Shown here in pieces: positions 19,330 through 28,129 of a DNA stretch of 64,000 nt (positions are counted from its first letter, which is position 1; each line of letters opens with the position of its first letter). A program made the position numbers and the translations under genes. The stretch is from Burkholderiales bacterium (GTDB taxonomy: Bacteria > Pseudomonadota > Gammaproteobacteria > Burkholderiales > UBA11063). Under the pieces are notes generated by a model, which was not told where the DNA came from, searched no databases, and was given only the letters and a program-made list of their open reading frames with translations. The stretch covers positions 124,001-188,000 of the forward strand of contig JAJFBE010000001.1 in the NCBI GenBank assembly GCA_020697255.1, read 5' to 3'.

Positions 19330-19926
19330 TCAATATGATTTAGGAAGTTTTGCTGCTTCATTAAGTAGACGGTTACACTCAACCTTATAACGGCTGGCAA
19401 CTTGTGGATTATTCCAAATTACAATAACATTTTCAGCATTATTCTTTACTGCAGCAGCAGAATAATTAAATGACCCGGTCTCTACAGTTTTATCATCAAT
19501 TACCATAAATTTATTATGCATTATGGCGTAATTACCATTTAGTCTCACGTCCAAGCCATGATTAGCTAGAAATGTCGTAGCAGTATACCTGCCCTTATTG
19601 GATTTGGCATCGGCAACTATCCGTACATTTACGCCACGTTTTGCTGCATTATACAATGCTTGAGAAATTGGCTTGGAGGTAAAGCTGTAAGCCGCCACAC
19701 AAATTGAATACTTGGCAGAATCAATCACCTTTAACACCACTGGTAAACTTGTGTGCTCAGGACTAAAACCAATGTCTATAGTACTCCCGGCAGAAGGAGA
19801 TAACAATTCCCCATTATTATTAATAGTGCTAACATTAACATTATTTCTGCCATCGCTGCAGGAACTCAAGATAAAAGCGAATAATATAAATACTGTCTTT
19901 AAAAATTTCATAAAATAACTATGCAT
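19330..19926 (-). CDS. secreted phospholipase-D-superfamily nuclease, lipoprotein
   Basis: The 198-residue protein has a lipoprotein signal (lipobox LSSC) and a single HKD motif, MHNKFMVIDDKTVETGSFNYS, near residues 137-157. This is the layout of the small Nuc/EndA-type endonucleases of the PLD superfamily, which dimerise to build one active site and cut DNA without divalent metal. Lipidation would place it in the envelope, where it could degrade incoming or external DNA. GAAG lies 4 bases before the first ATG; a second ATG five codons in is possible. Confidence 0.85.
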   Translation of the reverse strand: MHSYFMKFLKTVFILFAFILSSCSDGRNNVNVSTINNNGELLSPSAGSTIDIGFSPEHTSLPVVLKVIDSAKYSICVAAYSFTSKPISQALYNAAKRGVNVRIVADAKSNKGRYTATTFLANHGLDVRLNGNYAIMHNKFMVIDDKTVETGSFNYSAAAVKNNAENVIVIWNNPQVASRYKVECNRLLNEAAKLPKSY

Positions 19927-19935
19927 ATGTCTTCA

Positions 19936-20691
19936 TTAAAAGTGCCACTTAAGATTTAAATGTGATGGGATACTATTCTTTTTTGAAGTATTTGTTGAAG
20001 GTGATATTTCTTGCTGTTTATCCATAGGGCAGCCTGCACCTTTAGAAAAATTTCCACCACCCCATTCTGATACTGAGGTATTCAGATTTGGACAACATTG
20101 TTGGACAATCGTATTATTTGTTGGTTGAGGAAGAGTAAATTTAACAATATACTGTCCATCATCAGTCTTACCATAAGTCCCAAAGTGATAGTTTATATAT
20201 ATTCTGCAAGTATTAAAATCAGAAGCATTCCTGTATGGTAATAATATTTTTTCATCTATAGAGGCAAAATCAGGGCTGTTCCAACTAGAAGAGCTACCTA
20301 TATTACCTACAACATGTATAGTTACCCCACCATTTGCTAGCGCTTTAATGGTTTCATCTGTGTCTAAGGCAAGCTTTATGACTTTACAAGTTCCTGCATT
20401 TGGTAAATAAAACTCACCTCTTGGAAATGGATTTTGACGAGAACTCTCGCTAAGGCTCCAAGTAACTGTATATGGATCACTCCACAGTCCATCACCTATA
20501 CTTTGCATCAACAGATTAAAATCTGCTGCGGCAAACCCATCTTCCCGAGGGGCATCAATATCGCTGCAAAGAACTATATCATTAGTATTACTATCCAGAG
20601 CCCCAGCGCCCCATGACCATAAAGGAAATATTAAAAAACTAACAAGTATTACTAATTTTGTTTTTTGATATCTGTTAAAAATATAGTTCAT
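19936..20691 (-). CDS. exported Cys-containing protein of unknown function
   Basis: The 251-residue protein has a signal peptide ending near LWSWGAGA. The mature region holds several Cys (CSDID, GTCKVI, NTCRIY, QQCCPN, GCPM) consistent with disulfides, and a Ser/Thr-rich tail. GGAG lies 7 bases before the ATG. The next gene downstream is the PLD nuclease, 9 bases away, so the two are probably one operon. The CC-containing pattern recalls the neighbour at 20926, but no homology is claimed. Confidence 0.65.
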   Translation of the reverse strand: MNYIFNRYQKTKLVILVSFLIFPLWSWGAGALDSNTNDIVLCSDIDAPREDGFAAADFNLLMQSIGDGLWSDPYTVTWSLSESSRQNPFPRGEFYLPNAGTCKVIKLALDTDETIKALANGGVTIHVVGNIGSSSSWNSPDFASIDEKILLPYRNASDFNTCRIYINYHFGTYGKTDDGQYIVKFTLPQPTNNTIVQQCCPNLNTSVSEWGGGNFSKGAGCPMDKQQEISPSTNTSKKNSIPSHLNLKWHF

Positions 20692-20925
20692 TACTAAACT
20701 CCATTTTTAAAAGATTTAATCTTAGACTATTATTATAGCACTAATAATAAAAGGTGTCGTAACATTTTACAAGTCGCGCAAAACATTTCACCCATTGACT
20801 TTGAGTCTTAAATACGAGTATAATTAATACAAAATAAGTTATTATATTTATTGTTAGAGTTAACCCTGTAAAGAATAAATATGATAACCCAATAAACTGA
20901 TGAATATGTTTAAAAGGTTATTAAC

Positions 20926-21348
20926 ATGAAAAAAATTATTTTAATTTTAGCTATCTGTGGTATCTCTACCAGCGCTTTTTCCCTCAAAGCCCAATGTAAC
21001 GGAGAAAATGATAATATAATTTATTATTGCTGTGGAGTAGGTCCTACTGGTGATCAATACATAATGGATGGTTTCCCACACTTATATTGGGTAGCGAATA
21101 ATCGTACTGACTCACCAGCTAAATGCCCATATTGGCCCAAAGGTGAATATTTTCAAATAACAAATCATCTGTCTTACTATTATAACTGGAAAAATTATGA
21201 TACTTGCTCAAATAAAACATTTATAATTGTTGATCAGGCAAGGGGCACACAGGATGAAGTAAATGATCCGGCAAAAAACCCTGAGGTAAAATCTTTAGAC
21301 CAAAAATGTCAAAATGGAGAAATTTTCAGTGATATACCTGTGCAATGA
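20926..21348 (+). CDS. small exported Cys-rich protein of unknown function
   Basis: The 140-residue protein has a signal peptide (MKKIILILAICGISTSAFS) and six Cys in the mature part (CNGE, YYCCGVG, KCPYWPKGEY, DTCSN, QKCQN). AAAGG precedes the ATG. It is divergent from the gene at 20691. CCGVG and CPYWPKGEYF resemble CCPN and NPFPRGEFYL in that neighbour, hinting at a shared fold or origin. It ends 7 bases before the tRNA-Ser repeat that bounds the island. Confidence 0.62.
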   Translation: MKKIILILAICGISTSAFSLKAQCNGENDNIIYYCCGVGPTGDQYIMDGFPHLYWVANNRTDSPAKCPYWPKGEYFQITNHLSYYYNWKNYDTCSNKTFIIVDQARGTQDEVNDPAKNPEVKSLDQKCQNGEIFSDIPVQ

Positions 21349-21355
21349 AAATAAC

Positions 21356-21379
21356 TGGCGGAGAGAGAGGGATTCGAAC
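21356..21379 (-). repeat. orphan copy of the tRNA-Ser 3' end (candidate att site)
   Basis: The 24 bases are identical to 27662-27685 and cover the 3' half of the T-loop, the acceptor strand and the encoded CCA of tRNA-Ser. Identity ends abruptly after GTTCGAAT, and no T-stem can be drawn with the flanking bases, so this is a fragment and not a second gene. Confidence 0.8.
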
Positions 21380-21690
21380 ACCTACTTATGTTTGCCCAAA
21401 CCTCTGATTTCGTTGGATAATTTATTGCCACCATAAAATATCTGAGTAAAATCTGGGAGTTTTAAGGTGATATTTCACCATGCTTTTAACTCGCAGCTTG
21501 ATGAATTAATTTAAGCTAAATAGCTCTTAATTGCTAACTTATTTGCATAATAGATTGATGTTACGTTATTTAGTTAAAACGGGCCTTCTTCAACTATCTT
21601 AATTAAATATTAGACAAATTTTTCTTAAAGCGTACATAAGCCATCTTTTTACATATGCAAATCTTTGTGTATTTCTTAGTGCAGTATGAA

Positions 21691-21712
21691 TTTATAAGCA
21701 AATGCTTATAAA
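21691..21712. promoter_or_regulatory. 22-bp palindrome upstream of the NRPS, candidate operator
   Basis: Perfect 10-bp arms TTTATAAGCA and TGCTTATAAA flank AA. It lies 142 bases before the -35 element and 220 bases before the NRPS start. A site for the adjacent LuxR-type regulator is possible but inferred only from position and symmetry. Confidence 0.4.
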
Positions 21713-21853
21713 AATTGTTGCATAACCATTTGAAATAATGTAAAATATTACTCTATCACAAAAATGCTTTTGTTAAATGATACTGATTTAATATAAACAT
21801 TTTTTCAATATATACCAATGGCGCACATATTATTTTGGACATGATTAAAATAA

Positions 21854-21882
21854 TTGACATCATAGCTCTGTTATGTTACCAT
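21854..21882 (+). promoter_or_regulatory. sigma70-type promoter for the NRPS gene
   Basis: TTGACA (21854-21859) and TACCAT (21877-21882) are 17 bases apart, about 50 bases before the GTG start. The -35 is consensus; the -10 is weak, consistent with a promoter needing an activator. Confidence 0.45.
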
Positions 21883-21931
21883 TAAAGTTTTTTTAATAAA
21901 TTAATAATAATTTAGATTTGGCGATCAAGTT

Positions 21932-24900
21932 GTGTACAAAATAAAATTATCCCCATACTCTAAGATATTCTATCTGGAGTGGCTACTTATGTCTGATAGT
22001 GCCAGATATAATATGGTAATTGACCAATTATTTTATGGCAAGCTAGACATAGATAGATTGGAAAATGCTGTAAAACAGTATATAAATGGATACGTAGTAG
22101 TCAATAGTCACATAGAGCTAGTTGATGGTGAACCGTATTGGGTTAAAAACCCTACAATTAGTAGTCTTGAATATGATTCTAAACAGATTACTAATGATGA
22201 AGTTTTATCCTTTATAAATAAAAAATTTAATTTGTATACAGGGCCATTATATAGATTTAAACTAATATGCCTTGAAGAAGATAAATATCGATTTATTATT
22301 GTATTCCACCATCTTATAATTGATGCACTATCTGCAAATGCTGGGTTATTCATTGCATTGTCCAATTATTACAATGATAGCAACTACAAAGTTGAAGAAA
22401 TAGATGCCCAAATACAGCTTTTAGAAGGCTTAACAAATTCATTATATCAACTCCTCGAAAAATATAAATCAAAGTATGAATCCTTTTGGAGTAAGACAAT
22501 TGCCAATATGGAGGGGGTTGATTTAAAATTTTTAAATTTTGGTAAAGATAATATACATACTAATTTAGTAGAAAAATATAACTTTTCTGAAAAACTTAGG
22601 TTTAACTTCTCTGAAGAAGTTGTAAATAAGCTAACAGTTTTAAAACGAAAATACTTAGTTACACCTTACTTTTATAGCCAATCTATATTTGCGGTTCTTA
22701 TCTACTTACATTCTCATCAAAAAAATTTTATAATTGGATATCCAATTGCTATCAAAGAGGGCATTGACTTTATTCATGGTGCACAAGTCAATACTTGTTT
22801 GATGCCCTACAATTTCAGTAACAACATAACAATTATTGATATTTTTAAACAAAGTAGGCAGTTCATCAAATCTTTAAAACAAGATAAACTTAACTATAAC
22901 TATTATCCTATATCAAGTATTGTTAATGAATCCAACAAATTTTTACTAAATACTGTATTTAATCAGGCAAATTTCAGGCATCAGGCCTTTAATTTTGAAG
23001 GTTTAAAAGATGTGCAAGTTCTTGATAATTTTAATATATACTTAAATGGTTATCTGCTATTTGAGCAAGAATTAAAAGATAATAATTTATATTTTCAGGT
23101 ACGATATGATAAAAATATTATTGATCAGGTTTTACTGGAAAATTTTATCAAAAATTATCAAAAGTTATTTATTGAAATATTAACCGATCTGAACGAAGGT
23201 ACAGACAATAAGCAAATACATGAATATTCGGTTATATCTAATGAAGAGTATTATAAAATAGCTAAGAAATTATCCTATTGCTCCGGAAATGTACCACCTA
23301 GTAACACTATACAGCAATTATTCGAAGCACAAGTTTTAAAGACTCCGGATAATTTAGCTCTTATTTTTAATGATAATAAGCTAACTTATAGAGACCTAAA
23401 TACGAAAGCTAATCAATTAGCCCATTACCTTAACAAAAAATATATAATAAAGCCAAATGATTTAATTGCTTTGTGCTTAAATCGCAGTGAATATATGGTT
23501 GTTAGTATACTTGCAGTCCTTAAGGCAGGTGGAGCGTATGTTCCTCTAGAAATTACATCTTCAAAAGATAAAATAGAATATATCTTAAAAGATACAAGTG
23601 CAGCTTTAATATTGACTGACAATAGTGTTAAAGATTATATAGGTGGTATTGTCAAAGCTATAAATGCACGTACTTCAAACTACAATATTAACACTGAAAT
23701 TGTAAATAGTGACGAAGTTGTAGCTACATTAAATCAACAAAGTGTAACAAATTTAACTGATTCTAACAGCATCAAGGATTTAGCTTATGTCATGTATACT
23801 TCTGGAACTAGTGGTTATCCTAAAGGTGTATTAATACCTCATGAAAGCTGTGTTAATAGACTACTTGAAATGAATAGAATTTCAAAATTAGATTCAGAAA
23901 GTAAAATTTTATTTAAAACTAATTATATCTTTGACGTATCCTTTTCGGATATTTTTACGGGTTTGACTTCTGGAGCATGCCTGACAATTACAAATCAGAG
24001 CTTTGATATAAAAGAAATATATAAAAAAATTTCTAATAATTCTATAAACGTCTGCCATTTCACGCCTTCTCAATTTGACACTATAAAAAGTATTTATGGG
24101 GAAAAATTATTCTCTAATATGCAAAAGATTTTCTTTAGCGGAGAAGCATTAGACAAAAAGTTAATATCTAATTTAAGTAATCAAATCCAATGCATAAACT
24201 ATTATGGACCAACAGAAACAGGTGAAGTGACAGCGGAAATTACTATATATAATACAAATTTTGAAAATATATCCACTATTGGATATAGGTTTATTAATAC
24301 ACAGCTTTTTATTCTTGATGATGAATTAAAACCGCTACCATGTGGCGTGATCGGAGAACTCTATATCGGTGGAACGGCCATTGCAAAAGGATATCTCAAC
24401 CAGGACAAATTAACTAAAGAAAATTTTATTAAAAATCCTTTTCAAACAATAGAGGAGAAAGAGTTAAATATAAATTCTAAAATTTATAAAACTGGAGACT
24501 TAGTGAGACTACTTCCGGACTATAATATAGAATATATAGGAAGAAATGACCGTCAAATAAAAATTAATGGCTGTCGTATCGAACCAGGGGAAATTGAAAG
24601 TAGAATTCTGCAATACCCGGGTATCAAACAAGTAAAAGTTCTGATTAAATCAAATACCTCTCTAATTGCATATTATGTTTCAGATAATGAGTTAAACGAA
24701 GAAGACATGCAAACCTATTTGACAAATCATTTATCTGAGAATTTGTTGCCTAACGCATTCATACGATTAACAAGCATGCCGTTAACGCAAAATGGAAAGT
24801 TAGATATTGGCACTCTACCAAGCTCAGAGCACATTTTAAAGAGTCAATATAACGCACCTAGAAATAAGTTAGAAGAGAAAGTATGTAAAATATATGCAGA

Positions 24901-26347
24901 CACTTTATCTTTTAAAGAACAAGAAGTTGGCATAAAAGATGACTTTTTTAAATTAGGTGGTAATAGTCTGCTAGCAATTAAGCTGCTTGCAGAATTACAA
25001 AAAGACTTTAAAATCACCATCAATGATATTTTTAAATTTAGAACACCTGAGAAAATTGTTTCATTACCTTTAGTGAAAGATAGTTTATATGACAAAATGG
25101 AACAAATAAAGCAAATTTATGAAAGATTAAATTATGCTAAGTTTAACAACAATTTACTATTAACCAAAGATTTAATGGACAAACAAACGCAATACCTTCA
25201 AAAAATTAAAAATATTAATGTTGATGGATCCTTACAAAACATAACTAATATTTTATTAACTGGCTCTACCGGGTATCTAGGCTGTAACTTATTACAACAA
25301 TTATTAGATGAAACAAGGTATAATATATTCCTATTAATACGTGCTGACACAGAAAAGGATGCGTATACTCGTATCAGTAACAAATTTTTGTTTTACTTTA
25401 AAAAGAGTTTGGATCAATATAAAGATAGATTAAATATATTAGCCTCTGATATTGAGCAACCAACTTTAGGCCTAGATAATTTACAATTCCAAGATTTAAT
25501 TTATAGTATCGATTGTATAATACATTGTGCCGCATTAGTTAAGCACTATGGTCATTACGATGAATTTTATAAAGCAAACGTTCAGTCAACAATTCATTTA
25601 TTAGAGCTGGCAAAGCTAACTAGAAATAAGAATTTTAATTATGTTTCTACCGTAGGTGTGCTTATGGGGGCGCAACCTCCAAACCAAGAGAATTACTATT
25701 TTTTTAATGAGAATGATAATATTGAAAATTTAACACATATTTCAAATTGGTATATACAGACTAAGTACCAGGCTGAACTTTTAACTTTAAAATACCGCCA
25801 ATATGGAATTAATAGTAATATTTATAGAATAGGCAATTTAGGTATGCATTCAAAAACATATGTATTCCAAGAAAATGCAAAGGATAATATGTTTTTTAAT
25901 CATATAAAAACAATAATGGATATTAAAATGGTACCTATTGAGCTGTCCCACGTTGAGATATCACCTGTGGATTATACTGCTAAAGCAATAATACAGCTTT
26001 TTAATCAGAAAAACCTCAGTAACCAGATTTACCATCTTTTCAACCCAAATTTGTGCAACTTAGCCGATTTCTTTTCCGCAATAAAAGGAGCTAATATACA
26101 AAAAGTTAGTTTTGATAACTTTGCAACTCGTGTTCTTGATATTATGAACCAAAATGACAGCAAGCATTTCAACCTGTTTATACTGTACCAATTATGGCTA
26201 CTAGAAGCAGATAATGTAAATTTTGCTAGGATCAAAATATATCAGGATTATACGAGTGCTGTTTTGTCAAAATTTAATTTTCGCTGGCCATTAATAACCA
26301 AAGAAATGTTAAAAGGCATGATAGACCAAACTTCTATATTACTATAG
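21932..26347 (+). CDS. single-module nonribosomal peptide synthetase (C-A-T-reductase)
   Basis: The 1471-residue enzyme starts at GTG 21932. The condensation domain (about 1-440) has HHLIIDAL at about 126, so the usual HHxxxDG ends in Ala. The adenylation domain (about 465-960) shows YTSGTSGYPKG, YYGPTETGE, TGDLVRLLPD and NGKLD. The thiolation domain has LGGNSL (phosphopantetheine Ser about 1011). The terminal thioester reductase (about 1100-1471) has LLTGSTGYLG and a YIQTK catalytic YxxxK near 1273. Such a module should load one amino acid, join it to an acyl donor supplied in trans, and release an aldehyde or alcohol with NAD(P)H. Reading the A-domain pocket by eye gives D-V-S-H-F-S-Y-E-V-K, which I cannot assign. 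It is the first gene of an island and is followed by a regulator. Confidence 0.92.
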   Translation: MYKIKLSPYSKIFYLEWLLMSDSARYNMVIDQLFYGKLDIDRLENAVKQYINGYVVVNSHIELVDGEPYWVKNPTISSLEYDSKQITNDEVLSFINKKFNLYTGPLYRFKLICLEEDKYRFIIVFHHLIIDALSANAGLFIALSNYYNDSNYKVEEIDAQIQLLEGLTNSLYQLLEKYKSKYESFWSKTIANMEGVDLKFLNFGKDNIHTNLVEKYNFSEKLRFNFSEEVVNKLTVLKRKYLVTPYFYSQSIFAVLIYLHSHQKNFIIGYPIAIKEGIDFIHGAQVNTCLMPYNFSNNITIIDIFKQSRQFIKSLKQDKLNYNYYPISSIVNESNKFLLNTVFNQANFRHQAFNFEGLKDVQVLDNFNIYLNGYLLFEQELKDNNLYFQVRYDKNIIDQVLLENFIKNYQKLFIEILTDLNEGTDNKQIHEYSVISNEEYYKIAKKLSYCSGNVPPSNTIQQLFEAQVLKTPDNLALIFNDNKLTYRDLNTKANQLAHYLNKKYIIKPNDLIALCLNRSEYMVVSILAVLKAGGAYVPLEITSSKDKIEYILKDTSAALILTDNSVKDYIGGIVKAINARTSNYNINTEIVNSDEVVATLNQQSVTNLTDSNSIKDLAYVMYTSGTSGYPKGVLIPHESCVNRLLEMNRISKLDSESKILFKTNYIFDVSFSDIFTGLTSGACLTITNQSFDIKEIYKKISNNSINVCHFTPSQFDTIKSIYGEKLFSNMQKIFFSGEALDKKLISNLSNQIQCINYYGPTETGEVTAEITIYNTNFENISTIGYRFINTQLFILDDELKPLPCGVIGELYIGGTAIAKGYLNQDKLTKENFIKNPFQTIEEKELNINSKIYKTGDLVRLLPDYNIEYIGRNDRQIKINGCRIEPGEIESRILQYPGIKQVKVLIKSNTSLIAYYVSDNELNEEDMQTYLTNHLSENLLPNAFIRLTSMPLTQNGKLDIGTLPSSEHILKSQYNAPRNKLEEKVCKIYADTLSFKEQEVGIKDDFFKLGGNSLLAIKLLAELQKDFKITINDIFKFRTPEKIVSLPLVKDSLYDKMEQIKQIYERLNYAKFNNNLLLTKDLMDKQTQYLQKIKNINVDGSLQNITNILLTGSTGYLGCNLLQQLLDETRYNIFLLIRADTEKDAYTRISNKFLFYFKKSLDQYKDRLNILASDIEQPTLGLDNLQFQDLIYSIDCIIHCAALVKHYGHYDEFYKANVQSTIHLLELAKLTRNKNFNYVSTVGVLMGAQPPNQENYYFFNENDNIENLTHISNWYIQTKYQAELLTLKYRQYGINSNIYRIGNLGMHSKTYVFQENAKDNMFFNHIKTIMDIKMVPIELSHVEISPVDYTAKAIIQLFNQKNLSNQIYHLFNPNLCNLADFFSAIKGANIQKVSFDNFATRVLDIMNQNDSKHFNLFILYQLWLLEADNVNFARIKIYQDYTSAVLSKFNFRWPLITKEMLKGMIDQTSILL

Positions 26348-26388
26348 ATGATTCTATTAAAATTTTTTACTTGGAGATGTAATTAATT

Positions 26389-27174
26389 ATGGATAAAAAG
26401 CCTCAAATTATAACGTATCTTGAGCAGGTTGCTCCATTTATACCATTTCCAATTTATTGGGGAGATGCAATTACTTTAAAAGTTTTAGGAGCAAATCAAA
26501 GCTGTTTAGAGGCAATGGGGACAAAAGTACCAGAAGATGTGATTGGCAAGACTCCATACGATTATTATCCTAAGGGCATCGCGGATAACATAATAGAACA
26601 TGTGAAAAAAGTAGTAGCAGAAAAAAAACCTCTTACGCAAGAAGATGTCATACAAGATATTACTACAGGTAAAACCAGGTATTATTCAGCTATACGAGCC
26701 CCTTTATTTGCCAGTAACAGTACTAAGGTTGTTGCAATAATAGGAACCTCAGTTGAAATTACAGCAGAAAAAGAAGCTGAACAGCTTAGAGAGCAAATAG
26801 CCAGGCATCAAGCTATAGCTGAAGAACAGGGTAAATTTCAAGGATTTGTTGAACAGCTACTTCATGTAATAAATGGTTACCAAATATCTGCTTTAAATCA
26901 TAAATTAGGAAAATCTCCACCTGATATAAATGCTAAAATTGCTCCAGATATAGTATTAACGTCAAGAGAAAAAGAAGTTTTATATTATTTAAACATGAAT
27001 ATGACACCAAAAGAAATTGCCACAGTTTTATCAATCACAAACAGTAAAGAAATGAAGCCTAAATCAGTTCAAGCCGTAATAGATAAACAACTATATCCAA
27101 AATTTGATGTTTATAGTGTGAGTCAACTAATTGAAAAAGCTAATTTACTCAAATTAACACCTTTTCTTTTATAG
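26389..27174 (+). CDS. PAS-domain LuxR-type transcriptional regulator
   Basis: The 261-residue protein has an N-terminal PAS-like sensor (about 15-130; VIGKTPYDYYPKG, then RYYSAIRAPLF), a coiled linker (about 130-165) and a C-terminal LuxR/FixJ-type helix-turn-helix (LTSREKEVLYYLNMNMTPKEI, about 190-250). GGAG lies before the ATG. It follows the NRPS gene by 41 bases in the same direction. The natural inference is that it controls the NRPS, perhaps in response to the NRPS product, but no autoinducer-binding domain of the classical LuxR type is present. Confidence 0.85.
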   Translation: MDKKPQIITYLEQVAPFIPFPIYWGDAITLKVLGANQSCLEAMGTKVPEDVIGKTPYDYYPKGIADNIIEHVKKVVAEKKPLTQEDVIQDITTGKTRYYSAIRAPLFASNSTKVVAIIGTSVEITAEKEAEQLREQIARHQAIAEEQGKFQGFVEQLLHVINGYQISALNHKLGKSPPDINAKIAPDIVLTSREKEVLYYLNMNMTPKEIATVLSITNSKEMKPKSVQAVIDKQLYPKFDVYSVSQLIEKANLLKLTPFLL

Positions 27175-27661
27175 CAAAATAATGTACCTCGCAAATTGCG
27201 GTAATATAAAATTAGACTAACTAGTAAAATATATACTTGATAGATTAGTTTTTACAACTAAGCTTGTTGCTGCCTTAGACCATTATTTAACCCACCAAGA
27301 TCGTAGTGGTTTGTTTTAGCAATGTTTTGTTACATCCTCATGATGCCGTAAAAATACTAACTTTATCCTTTAGCCATGTTAAAGCTTACTGTTTTAACCC
27401 ATTATTGATGATCGCCAAATCGGTAATAGTGGTTTAACTTAGTATAGTTTTACGTGTGCTGGAGCTAAGATTATACCATATAAATTCGTCATTTTCTACT
27501 CTTATCCTGCTAAATTTAGCTTAACCCAAATAAAATCAACGTTCTTATATTAAATTAATATAAATAAATAATCCTATCTTAATATTAACTAACGCTAATT
27601 TAATGAGTCAATTTTCATGGATCAGTTACATCTAATCCATTGTCATTCAAATAACCGCGTG
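27175..27661. other. gene-free stretch between the regulator and tRNA-Ser
   Basis: No coding frame above background is present in these 490 bases. A short symmetric element CGCAA-A-TTGCG lies at 27190-27200, just after the regulator stop. An integrase would be expected near here in an intact element; none is visible. Confidence 0.5.
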
Positions 27662-27685
27662 TGGCGGAGAGAGAGGGATTCGAAC
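27662..27685 (-). repeat. tRNA-Ser 3' end, second copy of the 24-bp direct repeat
   Basis: Identical to 21356-21379. Because it lies within the complete tRNA gene it would be the att site that restores the tRNA after insertion. Confidence 0.7.
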
Positions 27686-27749
27686 CCTCGGTACGTTTCC
27701 GTACGCTACCTTTCCAAGATAGTGCAATCGACCACTCTGCCATCTCTCC
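27662..27749 (-). tRNA. tRNA-Ser (GGA anticodon)
   Basis: The 88-nt minus-strand gene has a 7-bp acceptor stem (GGAGAGA / TCTCTCC), the class II long variable arm, an anticodon loop TTGGAAA with GGA, a T-arm GAGGG-TTCGAAT-CCCTC, and an encoded CCA. It reads UCC/UCU codons. The length equals that of E. coli tRNA-Ser(GGA). Its 3' 24 bases are duplicated at 21356. Confidence 0.97.
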
Positions 27750-27798
27750 GTGAGGGAACAATTATAAATTAAATACCGAATAATTGCATAACAATTTA

Positions 27799-28113
27799 CT
27801 AGTTTGAGGCTAACTTTAAACCAACTATACCTAAAATAATGAAAGTAACAGATACTATCCTGGCTACTGTTAGTGGGTCTTTAAACCACAGAATACCCAC
27901 GACAAAAGCGCCCACCGCACCAATACCTGTCCAGATTGCATATGCAGTTTCCATTGGTATAGTCTTTTGGGCTAAAAATAGTAATATACCGCTTAAAGTC
28001 ATAGCAAAAACTGCAAATAAACCCCATAAACGATTGCCGTCAATTGCTAACTTTAGCCCGATTGGCCAGCCAATTTCACAAATACCCGCTAAGAATAAAT
28101 ATATCCAATTCAT
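27799..28113 (-). CDS. small multidrug resistance family exporter (SugE/Gdx-like)
   Basis: The 104-residue protein has four membrane spans and the SMR landmarks: a conserved membrane Glu in GICEIGWPIGLK (about residue 13), and PMETAYAIWTGIGAVGAFVVG. The WPIGLK version is nearer to the SugE/Gdx guanidinium-exporter branch than to EmrE, but the exact substrate is unproven. The ATG at 28113 (GGGAAG site upstream) is preferred over a TTG at 28137, which would overlap the valS stop. It runs in the same direction as valS with a 16-base gap. Confidence 0.87.
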   Translation of the reverse strand: MNWIYLFLAGICEIGWPIGLKLAIDGNRLWGLFAVFAMTLSGILLFLAQKTIPMETAYAIWTGIGAVGAFVVGILWFKDPLTVARIVSVTFIILGIVGLKLASN

Positions 28114-28129
28114 TAGTAAATTCTTCCCG

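Larger units (their letters stand above)
21380..21931. other. gene-free AT-rich stretch upstream of the NRPS
   Basis: No coding frame is supported in these 550 bases. It contains a 22-bp palindrome (21691-21712) and a promoter-like pair (21854-21882) ahead of the NRPS start. The rest is unexplained and may be decayed island sequence. Confidence 0.5.
21356..27685. mobile_element. putative tRNA-Ser-integrated island carrying NRPS and LuxR genes
   Basis: The segment is bounded by an exact 24-bp direct repeat. One copy is the 3' end of the intact minus-strand tRNA-Ser (27662-27685); the other (21356-21379) stands alone and downstream of the tRNA 3' end. This is the geometry left when a tyrosine-recombinase element integrates into a tRNA gene. 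Inside are only an NRPS gene, a PAS-LuxR gene and two long AT-rich gene-free flanks. No integrase is present, so it would be a remnant, a non-autonomous element or cargo left after internal deletion. Confidence 0.55.

Noticed and set aside
21356-21440. A second tRNA-Ser gene
   Set aside because: Only the last 24 bases match; the T-stem, anticodon arm and acceptor 5' strand are absent.
27190-27200. CGCAA-A-TTGCG as a lux-box-like operator
   Set aside because: It is short, lies downstream of the regulator stop, and no target promoter is seen; noted only as part of the gene-free stretch.
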